Notes under the pieces: generated by a model | The model's database searches: none | The model's input: the letters and a program-made list of their open reading frames with translations, nothing else | What the model was told of the DNA's origin: nothing | Program-made: the position numbers and the translations under genes | Origin: Flavobacterium johnsoniae | Lineage (GTDB): Bacteria > Bacteroidota > Bacteroidia > Flavobacteriales > Flavobacteriaceae | Length of the DNA: 64,000 bases | Reading direction: 5' to 3' | NCBI RefSeq assembly: GCF_001879205.1 | Contig: NZ_MLFK01000009.1 | Coordinates: 248,001 to 312,000 of the forward strand | Part shown: one piece after another, positions 43,930 to 53,161 of the stretch | Position numbering within the stretch: position 1 is the stretch's first letter | Layout of the letters: every line of letters starts with the position of its first letter

Positions 43930-46305
43930 TTAGAACTTCCACCATTTTTTATTGTTGTCTTTAGAAGTATCAGTATCGCTTTCAGTGAATTGTTTGGTTG
44001 GGTCCGCCTTTTTATCTTCAGAAAATGGCTCAGAAAAAGGATATGACTGAGCATTGTCACTTTTGTCAAAGGGATTTTCCTGGGACTTCAAATGGGATTG
44101 TAAATCAATGCCAGAATCAGCAGCATCACTCTCACTGGCTTCTGAATTGGAATCGTCGTCTATTTTTTTAAGGAAGCGGAAATTGAAGTCGATTGGCTTT
44201 TCCTTGCCAATTTCGAAAAAGTCGATTGAATACTGGTTTTTATCCAGGTTGACGGCCTTGATTCTACCTTTCTTAAATACCTGATGCAGCACCAAATCCC
44301 CGACACCAAAGAGCTCCTTGTTCTCGGTATTTGAATCTCTTGCCTGTACTTTAGAGGCCTGAAGGATTTCAGGGCTGAGCTTTCCTTTGCGGATGTAAAA
44401 CTCCTCGCTGATTTCAAAGAGAAAACGCGACGGATATTTGTTAAGACCTGTGGTAAAATTATATCCTTCCGAATCGGTGATGTAAAATCTTTTCTCGGCG
44501 CGCGTTACCGCTACATAAGTAAGCCTTCTTTCTTCCTCAATCGCGCGGCTTCTTCTCTCTTTGATCGAGAGTGCGCTTGGCAGAACACCCTCTGTAAAAC
44601 CGCAAAGGAATACGTACGGAAATTCCAATCCTTTTGAAATGTGGATCGTCATCAGTTTTACCTTGTCCTGATGTTCATTCTGGGTATCCAAATCGGTGTA
44701 GAGCGCAATTTCCTGCAGGTATTCCTCGACATTGACAGGCTCTTTATTTTCTTGTTCCAGAAGGAGCATGGAACTTACCAGCTCCTTGATGTTTTCCAGC
44801 CGGTTCTCATCACCGTCTTTTCGGTACAACGCGGCCAGTCCGCTTCTCTCTAGTATTTCTTTGTCCAGATCCGATATGGATTTTGTTTTGGCAAACTCCT
44901 TTAGCTCGGCGATTAAATCCAGAAATTCGGCAGCACCTTTTTTGGACAGCTCGTTATCGGTGATGTTTTGTTCAAGTGCTCTGAGAAGCGATAGGTTCTG
45001 TTCGCGTCCCAGATAACTCAGGCGTTCCATGAATTTCTTGCCAAGCCCACGGGAAGGATGGTTGAACATACGAAGGAATGAAATATTATCCCCGTTCACT
45101 ATGAGCCTTAACATGGACAGGACATCCTTGATTTCCTTTCTTTCAAAGAATTTAACGCCGCCAAAAATCGTATAGGGAACGTTTTCCTTGATCAGGGACT
45201 GCTCGATGTTTCGGGAAATATGGTTGGCGCGGTACAGTATGGTGATATCGGAATAATTTGCCTTTTCGGTTTTAAGGATCTCCTTGATTTCCGAGGCTAC
45301 CCAGAGGGATTCCTCAAAATCATTTTTGCCGTGAAAATGAACCACTTCAACTCCTTCGGGCCTCTCGGTAATCATATCCTTGTCGACCCTTATTTTGTTG
45401 TTTTTAATAATATGGTTTCCCACTTTCAGGATGTTTGGAGTAGAGCGGTAGTTCTGGTTCATGATAATTGTTTCACAGTTTGGAAACATCTTATCAAAAT
45501 CCACCAGATATTCTGGTTTGGCGCCGCGCCATTCGTAAATGGTCTGGTCAGGATCGCCCACCACAAATAAGTTCTGATGGATACGCGAGAGCATTTCCAC
45601 CAGCTCGAACTGGCTGTCGGAGCTGTCCTGGGCCTCATCGACCTGTATGTAATGCATGTTTTCCTGCCATTTTACAAGCACTTCATTAAAAGTTGTCAGG
45701 ATGTATACGGTGAAGTGTATCAGATCATCGAAGTCAAGGGCATAATTCCGCTTTTGTTTATCGAGGTATTTGTGAAATATTTTTAACGATAAATTCTCGG
45801 TATTTTCGTGCTCAAAGCTTTTATTGGCCAGAATGTAGCTTAAATAGTCAGAGTTGCCTTTTGATTTGGAAATGAACTGAAGGGCCTGTTTGAAGGTTAA
45901 GTTCTTGGAGTTGATGTCCAGCTCGTTAAAGACTTCACGCAGGATCGTCTTTTGATCTTCCGCGTCAAGTATGATAAAATTTTTCGGATACTGGATCTTA
46001 TTTATTTCCTCGCGCAGGAACCGCACGCAAAATCCGTGGTAGGTGGTAATAAGGCTCACATCGTAGGTATCGCCGATGAGCATCTTTACCCTTTTTTTCA
46101 TTTCCTGGGCTGCCTTGTTGGTAAAGGTCACGCAAAGTATGTTGGAGGAATTGATCCCGAGCCTGTCCACAATATAGGCAAACCTCGAGGTCAGCGCTTT
46201 TGTTTTTCCTGATCCCGCCCCGGCAATCACGCGCACGTACCCTTCGGTTGTTTCCACTGCCTGAAGCTGGTTTTGGTTAAGGTTCTCTAGGATGGGATCA
46301 GTCAT
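43930..46305 (-). CDS. UvrD/PcrA-type superfamily 1A DNA helicase (copy 2)
   Basis: 791 aa, collinear and nearly identical with the helicase at 4164 through all seven motifs (AGAGSGKTKAL, DEAQDSSDSQ, GDPDQTIYEWRGA, TYVAVTRAEKRF). The Tudor-like C-terminal region (GDLVLHQVFKKGRIKAV) and the last six residues KKWWKF are retained, while the acidic linker between them (about 715-785) has diverged in sequence. This shows constraint on the motor and tip but not on the linker. Probably functional; whether the two copies are redundant is unknown. Confidence 0.92.
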   Translation of the reverse strand: MTDPILENLNQNQLQAVETTEGYVRVIAGAGSGKTKALTSRFAYIVDRLGINSSNILCVTFTNKAAQEMKKRVKMLIGDTYDVSLITTYHGFCVRFLREEINKIQYPKNFIILDAEDQKTILREVFNELDINSKNLTFKQALQFISKSKGNSDYLSYILANKSFEHENTENLSLKIFHKYLDKQKRNYALDFDDLIHFTVYILTTFNEVLVKWQENMHYIQVDEAQDSSDSQFELVEMLSRIHQNLFVVGDPDQTIYEWRGAKPEYLVDFDKMFPNCETIIMNQNYRSTPNILKVGNHIIKNNKIRVDKDMITERPEGVEVVHFHGKNDFEESLWVASEIKEILKTEKANYSDITILYRANHISRNIEQSLIKENVPYTIFGGVKFFERKEIKDVLSMLRLIVNGDNISFLRMFNHPSRGLGKKFMERLSYLGREQNLSLLRALEQNITDNELSKKGAAEFLDLIAELKEFAKTKSISDLDKEILERSGLAALYRKDGDENRLENIKELVSSMLLLEQENKEPVNVEEYLQEIALYTDLDTQNEHQDKVKLMTIHISKGLEFPYVFLCGFTEGVLPSALSIKERRSRAIEEERRLTYVAVTRAEKRFYITDSEGYNFTTGLNKYPSRFLFEISEEFYIRKGKLSPEILQASKVQARDSNTENKELFGVGDLVLHQVFKKGRIKAVNLDKNQYSIDFFEIGKEKPIDFNFRFLKKIDDDSNSEASESDAADSGIDLQSHLKSQENPFDKSDNAQSYPFSEPFSEDKKADPTKQFTESDTDTSKDNNKKWWKF

Positions 46306-46377
46306 TTCGTTTTTGTATGTTTTGGTTTAGTATTTTTTATTGGGATCGTGTCAGCTTGAGTAAAATCAAAAGATCCT

Positions 46378-46413
46378 GAAAAGAATTTACCATAAAATTA
46401 GTAAATTCTTTTC
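46378..46413 (-). terminator. Terminator-like inverted repeat upstream of helicase copy 2
   Basis: GAAAAGAATTTAC (46378-46390) and GTAAATTCTTTTC (46401-46413): one base pair longer than the module-1 version, flanked by GATC on both sides. On the minus strand it precedes a T-rich tract. Confidence 0.65.
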
Positions 46414-46445
46414 AAGATCTTGGATGTCACAATACTCTCTTAGTG

Positions 46446-46673
46446 TTAAATATCCGAGAGCTTTGAAGGATCAGTGGCCTCGGCGATGCTTTTACCCTGA
46501 GGATTGTTTTTTTTGTCTGAAACATCTTGTGGGTCTTCCTCCTGGTAGTCATTGAGGCGGCCGGTTACTCCTGTACTGGCTCCGGGCTGCATGCCTCCCG
46601 AACCGCTGTAGGCGCTGTTGGCATTTTCGTTTGTGTTTTCCTGGTCCTGTTGTGTGTTTTTATTCGTTTCCAT
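46446..46673 (-). CDS. Small acidic, disordered protein (module 2 copy)
   Basis: 75 aa, METNKNTQQDQENTNENANS with Gly/Ser-rich middle and the conserved end GKSIAEATDPSKLSDI. Paralog of 6700-6924. The ends are strictly conserved while the middle varies (QEEDPQDVSDKKN). It overlaps the MPW-type gene by 14 bp. Confidence 0.7.
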   Translation of the reverse strand: METNKNTQQDQENTNENANSAYSGSGGMQPGASTGVTGRLNDYQEEDPQDVSDKKNNPQGKSIAEATDPSKLSDI

Positions 46674-46866
46674 GATTTTCAGTTTTATCGGTTTTCTCCT
46701 TATGGTTTTTGAGTAGCTCGCGGGCCTGTTTGAGTCCCGTAGCTATGGCAATTCCTTCTTCCGCGCCGTCCTGAAGCAGGGCATTGGCGATCTCAACGGC
46801 CTTTTCGCGTAGTTCTGCGGGCTGGTTTTTATAAGATGGGGGATAATCCCCGTGGTACCAGGGCAT
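46660..46866 (-). CDS. Small MPW-type protein, YdaT-like (module 2 copy)
   Basis: 68 aa, MPWYHGDYPPSYKNQPAE then REKAVEIANALLQDGAEEG; nearly identical to 6911-7117. The family link to YdaT-type proteins is tentative. It directly follows the amber-interrupted DUF3606 gene, which may affect its translation if the two are coupled. Confidence 0.72.
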   Translation of the reverse strand: MPWYHGDYPPSYKNQPAELREKAVEIANALLQDGAEEGIAIATGLKQARELLKNHKEKTDKTENHGNE

Positions 46867-46870
46867 GATA

Positions 46871-47050
46871 TTAATTATTTTCGGCCAGATAATCCCTGAC
46901 GTCATCTACTCTGGTACCTGCGGACCTTACAGCGGTTTTTAATGTTTCCTGTGGCACGTTGAACTATTCAGACCAATACTGCACTTCGTAGGATTCGTTT
47001 ATATTAATCTGCGAATCATCAGCTTTTCCGGTTTTCGTTTTATCATCCAT
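46871..47050 (-). pseudogene. DUF3606-family gene with in-frame TAG at codon 29 (module 2 copy)
   Basis: From ATG 47050 the frame reads MDDKTKTGKADDSQININES then YEVQYWSE, then TAG (46966-46964) where the paralog at 7301 has AAG (Lys). It continues FNVPQETLKTAVRSAGTRVDD to the same end at 59 residues. Length, frame and all other residues are conserved, so the lesion is a single substitution. The truncated 28-residue peptide lacks the second half of the fold. Confidence 0.85.
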
Positions 47051-47375
47051 GATTTTTAAATTTAATAGTTACCCAAAGTTACTTTATCAGATCATTTTTC
47101 TGTTATATTATAAAGTACGATTGTTATAGGATTTTTATGATTACTAGTTGTTTACGTGGCGATAATAAGCTATGGTGTTTATTTGGAAAATTAAAAACTG
47201 CAAAAGCATTTAGTTTTAACTCTTATTTTTTAATGAAAAGCGCCTTATAATTTTATAATATTAAACTGATACTTTGCACTGAAATTGCTTTATTTTTTAG
47301 TGAAAAAAAATTATCTTTGAGAGAACGCCACCCGCTGGCGTGATAAATATTTAAAATTTTAGCATTCTTTCAGGT

Positions 47376-49442
47376 ATGAACTTTCATAATAATAATTCTG
47401 AATCAGGAAATAATCATTACTTTCTCAACGGTTCTGATCAAATGAGCACGACCCTGCGTCAAACCGATTGGTCGCAGCATGTTTTGGGCGTTCCTGAAAA
47501 CTGGTCGATCAGCCTGCGAAATGCCGTGGCAATGGTCCTGTCATCAAAATTCCCAATGATTCTCTGGTGGGGCAGCGAGCTGATTCAATTTCATAATGAT
47601 GCCTCTGTGCCGCTTCTCTCGGGTATCGGAAAAATGCAGGAGGCGGGAAAACCGGCTGATGATAACTGGTCGGGCACCTGGCATCTCACGGGTCCTGTTA
47701 TACAAAAAGTAATGCAGAGCGGCGAAGCAGTTAATTTCCAGGACCAGCCGGTCAGCTTTACTGAAGGTGAAAATGAAAAGGAAGCGCAGTTTTTCTGTTT
47801 CTCCTACAGTCCTCTATTTGGGGATACGGGGAAAGTTGAGGGAGTGCTGGGCATTTGCGCCGATATAAGCGCTGCAAAGCAGAGCGAGCAGCAAATCCGG
47901 TCACTTGTGGACAGCGCACCTTTTCCAATCGGTGTCTACGAAGGCAGGAACATGCGCATTGCAATGGCCAATCAGGCGATTATCGATGTCTGGGGGAAGG
48001 GCAGTGACATAATAGGTAAAACTTATTTTGATGCGCTACCCGAACTGGAAAATCAGGATATTTACCCAAGACTGCTCGAAGTGTACAGTGAAGGAAGGCC
48101 CTTTAACGCACGTAATCAGCGAGTGGATTTAATGGTGCAGGGAAATCTTCAGCCGTTCTATTTCAACTACAGTTTTACGCCATTATTTAATCAGGAAGGC
48201 CAGGTATACGGCGTGCTGAACACAGCTGCGGATGTTACAGACCTTAACCTTGCAAAGATCAAAGTGGAACAGACGCAGCAGGATTTCAAAAATCTCATAC
48301 TTCAGGCGCCTGTATGTATGTGCCTGCTCCTTGGACCCTCCCATACCGTGGAAGTAGCAAATGACTGCATGATCAACCTTTGGGGCAAGGAAGAGCGGGA
48401 TGTGATGAACAGGCCGATTTTTGAGGCGCTGCCAGACGCAAAGGAGCAGGGACTCGAAGCGCTTCTGGACCATGTATATAAAACAGGGGAGACCTTTACA
48501 GCCAATGAAATGCCGGTGCACCTGATCCGCTTTGGAAATCCTGATATTGTCTATCAGAATTTTATTTATGAACCCTACAGGGATGCAAGCGGTGAAATTT
48601 TAGGTGTTATTGCCATATCAAACGATGTTACAAAACAGGTGCTGGCGATGAGAAGAATTGAAGAAATTGTTCAGCAGAGAACCCAGCAGCTTGAATCGGC
48701 CAATGAGAGCCTGAGCCGTTCTAATTCCCAGCTGGCTGAATTTGCCTATATTGCTTCGCATGACCTGCAGGAGCCGCTGCGCAAAATCAGCATTTTTTCA
48801 CAGATGCTCGAATCCAAAGTAGGAGGTTCCCTTGATGCAAAATCGCAGGGTCAGCTCAAAAAAATAAAGGAATCCTCAGAAAGGATGCAGGCCCTGGTAA
48901 AAGATGTCCTTGCGTATTCCCAGCTGAACAATGCAGGTGGAGAAATTGCCAGTGTAGACCTCAATAAAATCGTTGAAGGAATATTGTCAGATATGGAGCT
49001 GCTCATCGAACAGAAAGAGGCAGTTATAGCTGTCGGCAGACTTCCTATAGTTCCGGGACAGACACTTCAGCTGACCCAGCTGCTGAGCAACCTTATCGGC
49101 AATTCGCTGAAGTTTCATCGTCCGGGGTCCGTCCCGCAGATCAGCGTGGAAGCGTTCGAGGTGCCTGATCAGGAAAAAACAGTCCTAAGCCTTGACGCTG
49201 CAGTGGATTTTGTCAAAATTGTAGTGAGTGATAAGGGGATAGGCTTTAAAGAAGAACAGGCCGATAAAATTTTTGAACTGTTCCAAAGGCTGCACAGCAA
49301 GACGGAATTTGAAGGTACCGGTATTGGCCTTTCCATATGCATGAAAATTGTTGAAAACCACCACGGACTGATCACCGCACAGGGCAGTTCGGAAAATGGA
49401 GCACGGTTTAATATTTATCTGCCTCTGAAAAGGACGCAGTAA
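47376..49442 (+). CDS. Soluble multi-PAS sensor histidine kinase
   Basis: 688 aa, no signal peptide or membrane helix. An N-terminal PAS/GAF-like region (about 20-165), PAS at about 175-290 (APFPIGVYEGRNMRIAMANQ), PAS at about 305-420 (APVCMCLLLGPSHTVEVAND), a coiled coil, then HisKA with H462 in IASHDLQEPLRKI and HATPase (NLIGNSLKFHRPG, DKGIGF, GTGIGLSICMKI). The protein ends at the ATPase, so a separate receiver is needed; single-domain receivers at 12692 and 60364 are candidates. TATCTTTG at 47312-47319 may be its -7 promoter box. No module-1 equivalent, although 1-1083 is similar in type. The 325 bp before it shows no gene. Confidence 0.9.
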   Translation: MNFHNNNSESGNNHYFLNGSDQMSTTLRQTDWSQHVLGVPENWSISLRNAVAMVLSSKFPMILWWGSELIQFHNDASVPLLSGIGKMQEAGKPADDNWSGTWHLTGPVIQKVMQSGEAVNFQDQPVSFTEGENEKEAQFFCFSYSPLFGDTGKVEGVLGICADISAAKQSEQQIRSLVDSAPFPIGVYEGRNMRIAMANQAIIDVWGKGSDIIGKTYFDALPELENQDIYPRLLEVYSEGRPFNARNQRVDLMVQGNLQPFYFNYSFTPLFNQEGQVYGVLNTAADVTDLNLAKIKVEQTQQDFKNLILQAPVCMCLLLGPSHTVEVANDCMINLWGKEERDVMNRPIFEALPDAKEQGLEALLDHVYKTGETFTANEMPVHLIRFGNPDIVYQNFIYEPYRDASGEILGVIAISNDVTKQVLAMRRIEEIVQQRTQQLESANESLSRSNSQLAEFAYIASHDLQEPLRKISIFSQMLESKVGGSLDAKSQGQLKKIKESSERMQALVKDVLAYSQLNNAGGEIASVDLNKIVEGILSDMELLIEQKEAVIAVGRLPIVPGQTLQLTQLLSNLIGNSLKFHRPGSVPQISVEAFEVPDQEKTVLSLDAAVDFVKIVVSDKGIGFKEEQADKIFELFQRLHSKTEFEGTGIGLSICMKIVENHHGLITAQGSSENGARFNIYLPLKRTQ

Positions 49443-49498
49443 TGCCTTTACAGCTGTAGACTGGTACTTTGGATTTGTCATTAATCAGTCAGCACTGC

Positions 49499-49807
49499 TC
49501 AATATTCCAGCCTGTTTAATATAAATCCTTCGAGTTCCTTGTCAACGGACTGATCACGAAATTCCGTGGTTAGGATTTTGCTGTAGAGTGTTATACTATT
49601 TTCAATTAAAAATTCGTCCAGCGCATCAAGGCCCAGTAAAAAAGCTGGCTTTTCAGTCTGCCATGATAACGTATCTGGAGAGGACAGATCATTAAGTACT
49701 AAAACAAACTGCGACTTCCCTGAAGATTTTTCAGGGATCGAAATAGTAAGTTCAAAATCATTGTCCTGATCCTTATACGAGCCGGTAAGAAAGTATACTA
49801 AGGTCAT
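49499..49807 (-). CDS. 102-aa hypothetical protein
   Basis: From MTLVYFLTGSYKDQDNDFEL to EGFILNRLEY. A beta-rich N-terminal half (FELTISIPEKSSGKSQFVLVL) and helical C-terminus. No family recognised. The ATG at 49807 is chosen because the upstream extension is Gln/Ser-rich and unlike it. It lies 5 bp downstream of ligD on the same strand, so likely co-transcribed. Confidence 0.55.
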   Translation of the reverse strand: MTLVYFLTGSYKDQDNDFELTISIPEKSSGKSQFVLVLNDLSSPDTLSWQTEKPAFLLGLDALDEFLIENSITLYSKILTTEFRDQSVDKELEGFILNRLEY

Positions 49808-49869
49808 AGATGTCTTGTAGGGTAAAGATTGCTGTATATAGCACTGCTGGGATATGAATATCACGATTT

Positions 49870-51921
49870 TCAGGAAAAAATGCTCTGTGCTTTGGCGAGG
49901 GCTTTTTTCATATCTATGCCTTTCTGAAGTGCGCCTTTGAACAGGTCTCCTTCTGCCTTCATACGCGCGATGGAATTCTCAATATTGAAATCTTTCATCG
50001 AAAGTCCTTTTTTGATTTCTTCCCAGTGCAGCGGCATGGAAACAGTGGCTCCAATTTTCGGCCTCAGCGAGTAGGGGCAGGCAATGATTGCGCCCGGTCG
50101 GTTCTGAAGAAAATCCAGATACATTTTGCCGTTTCTGTTTTTTATCTGGCGCTCTGTACTGGTGAAGTCCGGTAGCTGGTCCTGTACGATCGTTACGATG
50201 AGCCTGCCGAACATCTGGGACTGGTCATAGGAATATTTCGCGCCAAGGGGAATGTAAATATGAATGCCCGTTGATCCTGATGTCTTGACATAGCCGGTTA
50301 TTTCCATGGCATCTAGAATTTTTTTAACCTCCTGGGCGGCTGTAATTACCTGCTCGAAAGTGTTGCTTTTGTCAGGGTCAAGGTCAATGACGCAGTAATC
50401 AGGGTTATCGGGATGTTTTATGGTGCTGAACCACGGATTCATTTCAATACATCCAAGTGATGCCATATACAGCAATGTCGCTTCGTCGCCGCCGACCAGA
50501 AATTCTTTGTCCTCTCCCTCGCTTGTGGTGTAGGGGAAAGTTTTGGCCCAGTCCGGCGCTTTTCCCTTCACATCCTTCTGGTAGAAACTCTTTCCATGTA
50601 TGCCCCCGGGAAAGCGGTTGAGGGAAAGGGGGCGGTCTTTGAGGTAGGGAAGTATAAATTCCGCTGCCTGGTAATAGTAATTGAACATATCGCGTCTGGT
50701 GTAGCCGTCCTCTGGCCAGTACACTTTGCTCAGATGGGAGAAAGTGAGGCTGTGGCCTTTTATCTTCTTGGTCTGTGTTTCCTCTGTCGGGTTTAGCAGT
50801 GTTTTGCTGCCGGAATGTTCGGCACCTTTTACAAGCACGTTGTTTTTTTCGGCTATTAAAACGGTTTCTGCCGCTGGCGAGGCAGTCTCCCGTACTACAT
50901 CGGACGCTTTTTTATCGGAGCGCATTCCTTCAAAGGAAGGATGGCGGAAAACACCGTCTGTGGTAACTTCCGCGAAACTTACCTCGCAGACCAGGGACGG
51001 CTTAAGCCACGTTGCAGCTGCATTGGGAGGGTTTGGACGAAAACGTGAGGGTTTGTTGATGTCGGGTTCCGATGCAAAGGGAATCTTTTTGGTAATTAAA
51101 GGCGTAAACTCTTTGATCATCTCTTTCTGCAGTTTGTCACTGAAACCCGTGCCGACCTTGCCCACATACTCAAAGCGACCATTTTCATAAACACCCAGCA
51201 ATAGGGAGCTGAACTGTTTGGAAGAACCTTCATTTCTTGTAAAACCGCCAATGACCACTTCCTGTCTCAGGTTGACCTTGATTTTCAGCCATTCCCTGTT
51301 ACGCGCATCGGGCGTATAGAGCGAGGTCATCCTTTTGGCCATAATTCCTTCCAGTCCCATTTTTTTTGCCGCCTGAAAAAAATCGATCCCGCCGCTGGCA
51401 AATACCTCTGAGAGGCGGATGCGGTCGTCGTCTGTGGGAAGCACAGCAGCAAGGATGGCCTGTCTCTTGGATAAAGGCAGGCCCATAATATGAACCCCGT
51501 CGTACCAGAGAAGGTCAAAGGCGTAGTATACAAGATCACCGTCAGCCTCGCTGCGCCAGTTCTGCAGCGCACTGAAATTGGCTTTGCCGTCTGTTCCCAC
51601 CACGACAAGCTCGCCGTCGAGCACCGCATCAGCAGGCCATTTTTTAAGGGCATCGGTTATCGTGTAGTATTTCTCGGCAAAGGACTTGTTGTTTCTTGAC
51701 GCTATAGAAACCTCTCCTTTATTTATATAGCAGAGCGCGCGGTAACCGTCCCACTTGACTTCATAGCTCCAGTCCGGATCGTCGAAGGGCTCGTTTACCA
51801 GTGTCGCCAGCATTGGTTTTATATTCACCGGTATTTTGGAGGGTTTTCCTTTTTCCAGCAGGGCCGCAATATTTTTCTTTTCGGCTGCTGATAGTTTTTT
51901 TTTCTTCATAATCTTTTTCAT
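49870..51921 (-). CDS. ligD: LigD-type ATP-dependent DNA ligase with polymerase domain, no phosphoesterase domain
   Basis: 683 aa. Ligase domain about 35-320 with the nucleotidyl-acceptor Lys in YEVKWDGYRAL, then an OB fold; a linker; then the primase-polymerase domain from about 390 (HLSKVYWPEDGYTRRDMFNY, LNRFPGGIHGKSFYQKD, catalytic IDLDPD, KTSGSTGIHIYIPLG). The N-terminal 3'-phosphoesterase domain found in many LigD proteins is missing; the protein starts with a Lys-rich stretch at that join. LigD repairs breaks with Ku in non-homologous end joining; no ku gene is in the window. Confidence 0.9.
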   Translation of the reverse strand: MKKIMKKKKLSAAEKKNIAALLEKGKPSKIPVNIKPMLATLVNEPFDDPDWSYEVKWDGYRALCYINKGEVSIASRNNKSFAEKYYTITDALKKWPADAVLDGELVVVGTDGKANFSALQNWRSEADGDLVYYAFDLLWYDGVHIMGLPLSKRQAILAAVLPTDDDRIRLSEVFASGGIDFFQAAKKMGLEGIMAKRMTSLYTPDARNREWLKIKVNLRQEVVIGGFTRNEGSSKQFSSLLLGVYENGRFEYVGKVGTGFSDKLQKEMIKEFTPLITKKIPFASEPDINKPSRFRPNPPNAAATWLKPSLVCEVSFAEVTTDGVFRHPSFEGMRSDKKASDVVRETASPAAETVLIAEKNNVLVKGAEHSGSKTLLNPTEETQTKKIKGHSLTFSHLSKVYWPEDGYTRRDMFNYYYQAAEFILPYLKDRPLSLNRFPGGIHGKSFYQKDVKGKAPDWAKTFPYTTSEGEDKEFLVGGDEATLLYMASLGCIEMNPWFSTIKHPDNPDYCVIDLDPDKSNTFEQVITAAQEVKKILDAMEITGYVKTSGSTGIHIYIPLGAKYSYDQSQMFGRLIVTIVQDQLPDFTSTERQIKNRNGKMYLDFLQNRPGAIIACPYSLRPKIGATVSMPLHWEEIKKGLSMKDFNIENSIARMKAEGDLFKGALQKGIDMKKALAKAQSIFS

Positions 51922-52057
51922 TAAAACAGTTCCACTGATTTCGCTTTGAGATGTTCCGAGAGGATTGATACCTCTTGATCACGCTGTAAAATTGCCGGGG
52001 TAAGGCTATAGTTGTAGATGCCGTAGCTGTATGAAATAATGCAGGTCGGACTAATAA

Positions 52058-52099
52058 AAAAAGCATTAAAACCTTCCTAAGAAGATTTTAATGCTTTTT
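52058..52099 (-). terminator. Terminator whose loop is the stop codon of the DUF3606 gene
   Basis: Arms at 52058-52076 and 52081-52099 are complementary over 19 positions, with one U-G pair on the minus-strand RNA. The four-base loop (52077-52080) contains the TAG stop. The upstream arm encodes the final residues EKALKSS, and a T run follows. Confidence 0.8.
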
Positions 52100-52259
52100 C
52101 AACGGCATCGGCAGAACTCGTGCCTGCTTTTTCAACAGCAGCCTGAAGTTGCTCTTTTGAAACACCAAATTTTTCTGTCCAGTAAGCCACTTCATGGGCT
52201 TCGTTCATATTAATTCTGGATCTGTCCTGAAATCCTTTTTTGTTCAGATCGTCGCTCAT
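52077..52259 (-). CDS. DUF3606-family small protein (third member)
   Basis: 60 aa: MSDDLNKKGFQDRSRINMNE, HEVAYWTEKFGVSKEQLQAAVEKAGTSS. It is a canonical DUF3606 protein, closer to the family consensus than the copies at 7122 and 46871. Function unknown. Its 3' end doubles as the upstream arm of its own terminator. It follows a small hydrophilic gene by 39 bp. Confidence 0.87.
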   Translation of the reverse strand: MSDDLNKKGFQDRSRINMNEAHEVAYWTEKFGVSKEQLQAAVEKAGTSSADAVEKALKSS

Positions 52260-52298
52260 AATAATAAAATTGTGTGGTTAGTAAAGCTGTAGTGTATT

Positions 52299-52520
52299 TT
52301 AGCTGTTTGTTGCAGCGCTTCCGCTGCTTCCAGCGCCGCCTGAATTATCGTTTCCTCCACCTTCATGGCGGTCAGGATCGGTTCCTGCCTCATCGTTCTC
52401 ATCAAGATCGCCCCAGTCCCCTGTATTCTCGCTGGGATCATCATGTCCGGCGGCAGCCTGGTGATTATGGTAAGGACATTTTTGCAGTTCTTCTGCTGTG
52501 TATTGGTTTGAATTTTCCAT
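52299..52520 (-). CDS. Small hydrophilic Gly/Asp-rich protein
   Basis: 73 aa, MENSNQYTAEELQKCPYHNH and then an acidic, Gly/Ser-rich tail (GNDNSGGAGSSGSAATNS). Disorder predicted from composition. The CPYHNH motif could bind metal but that is speculative. In character like the METNK proteins of the two modules, and also beside a DUF3606 gene. Confidence 0.6.
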   Translation of the reverse strand: MENSNQYTAEELQKCPYHNHQAAAGHDDPSENTGDWGDLDENDEAGTDPDRHEGGGNDNSGGAGSSGSAATNS

Positions 52521-52726
52521 GACATTTTTATTTAGTTGTTAAACGTTTAAAATTAACGACATAGATGATCATTTGCCTTACAGGAAAATGCCCGGCTTTT
52601 ATTAAATTTTCATGTCACTTTATGTCTACTGCAAAGCACTGAAGGGCTGATGCATAGAGAATTAAAATTTATAGGGCAGTGATCGTAATTATTTGTAAAT
52701 TAGGGTTTCATTATAAATAATATGAT

Positions 52727-53056
52727 ATGGAAGCGCATACTATGGTTCTGTCAACTGCGAAGGTTGCCATTCCTGAGGTGACTACAGTTGAATTTGTTAC
52801 GGGGCTAATTAACCGCGGACTGACACAGGTAGAATATTTCGGGGTGGAAATAGATAATCACTGTGATATTGTAAGTGATGATATGCAGCAGCTAAGCAGT
52901 GAAATTACCTATATTGACATCCACTTTGATTCCGAGCAGGGCATTGATTCTGATTCGCTCAATGAAACGGAGGCGGACAACATGGCGCTAAATATGCTGC
53001 AGGAATGCCGTGCGGAGATCAGGACAGATTCAAAGGATATAACTATTTACCTGTAA
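52727..53056 (+). CDS. 109-aa acidic hypothetical protein
   Basis: MEAHTMVLSTAKVAIPEVTT to DSKDITIYL. Alternating strands and helices, acidic (DIHFDSEQGIDSDSLNETEAD). No family recognised. Like the 82-aa proteins it ends in a short beta strand, but the sequences are not clearly related. Stands alone on the plus strand. Confidence 0.6.
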   Translation: MEAHTMVLSTAKVAIPEVTTVEFVTGLINRGLTQVEYFGVEIDNHCDIVSDDMQQLSSEITYIDIHFDSEQGIDSDSLNETEADNMALNMLQECRAEIRTDSKDITIYL

Positions 53057-53161
53057 CAAAAGGATTCACGTCACGATGAAAGAGCTTTTTTTGCTGCTTT
53101 GCAATTGAAAATTTAGCTACTTTTATGTTTTGATTTAAAGTTAACTTAAATTATTTTACGC

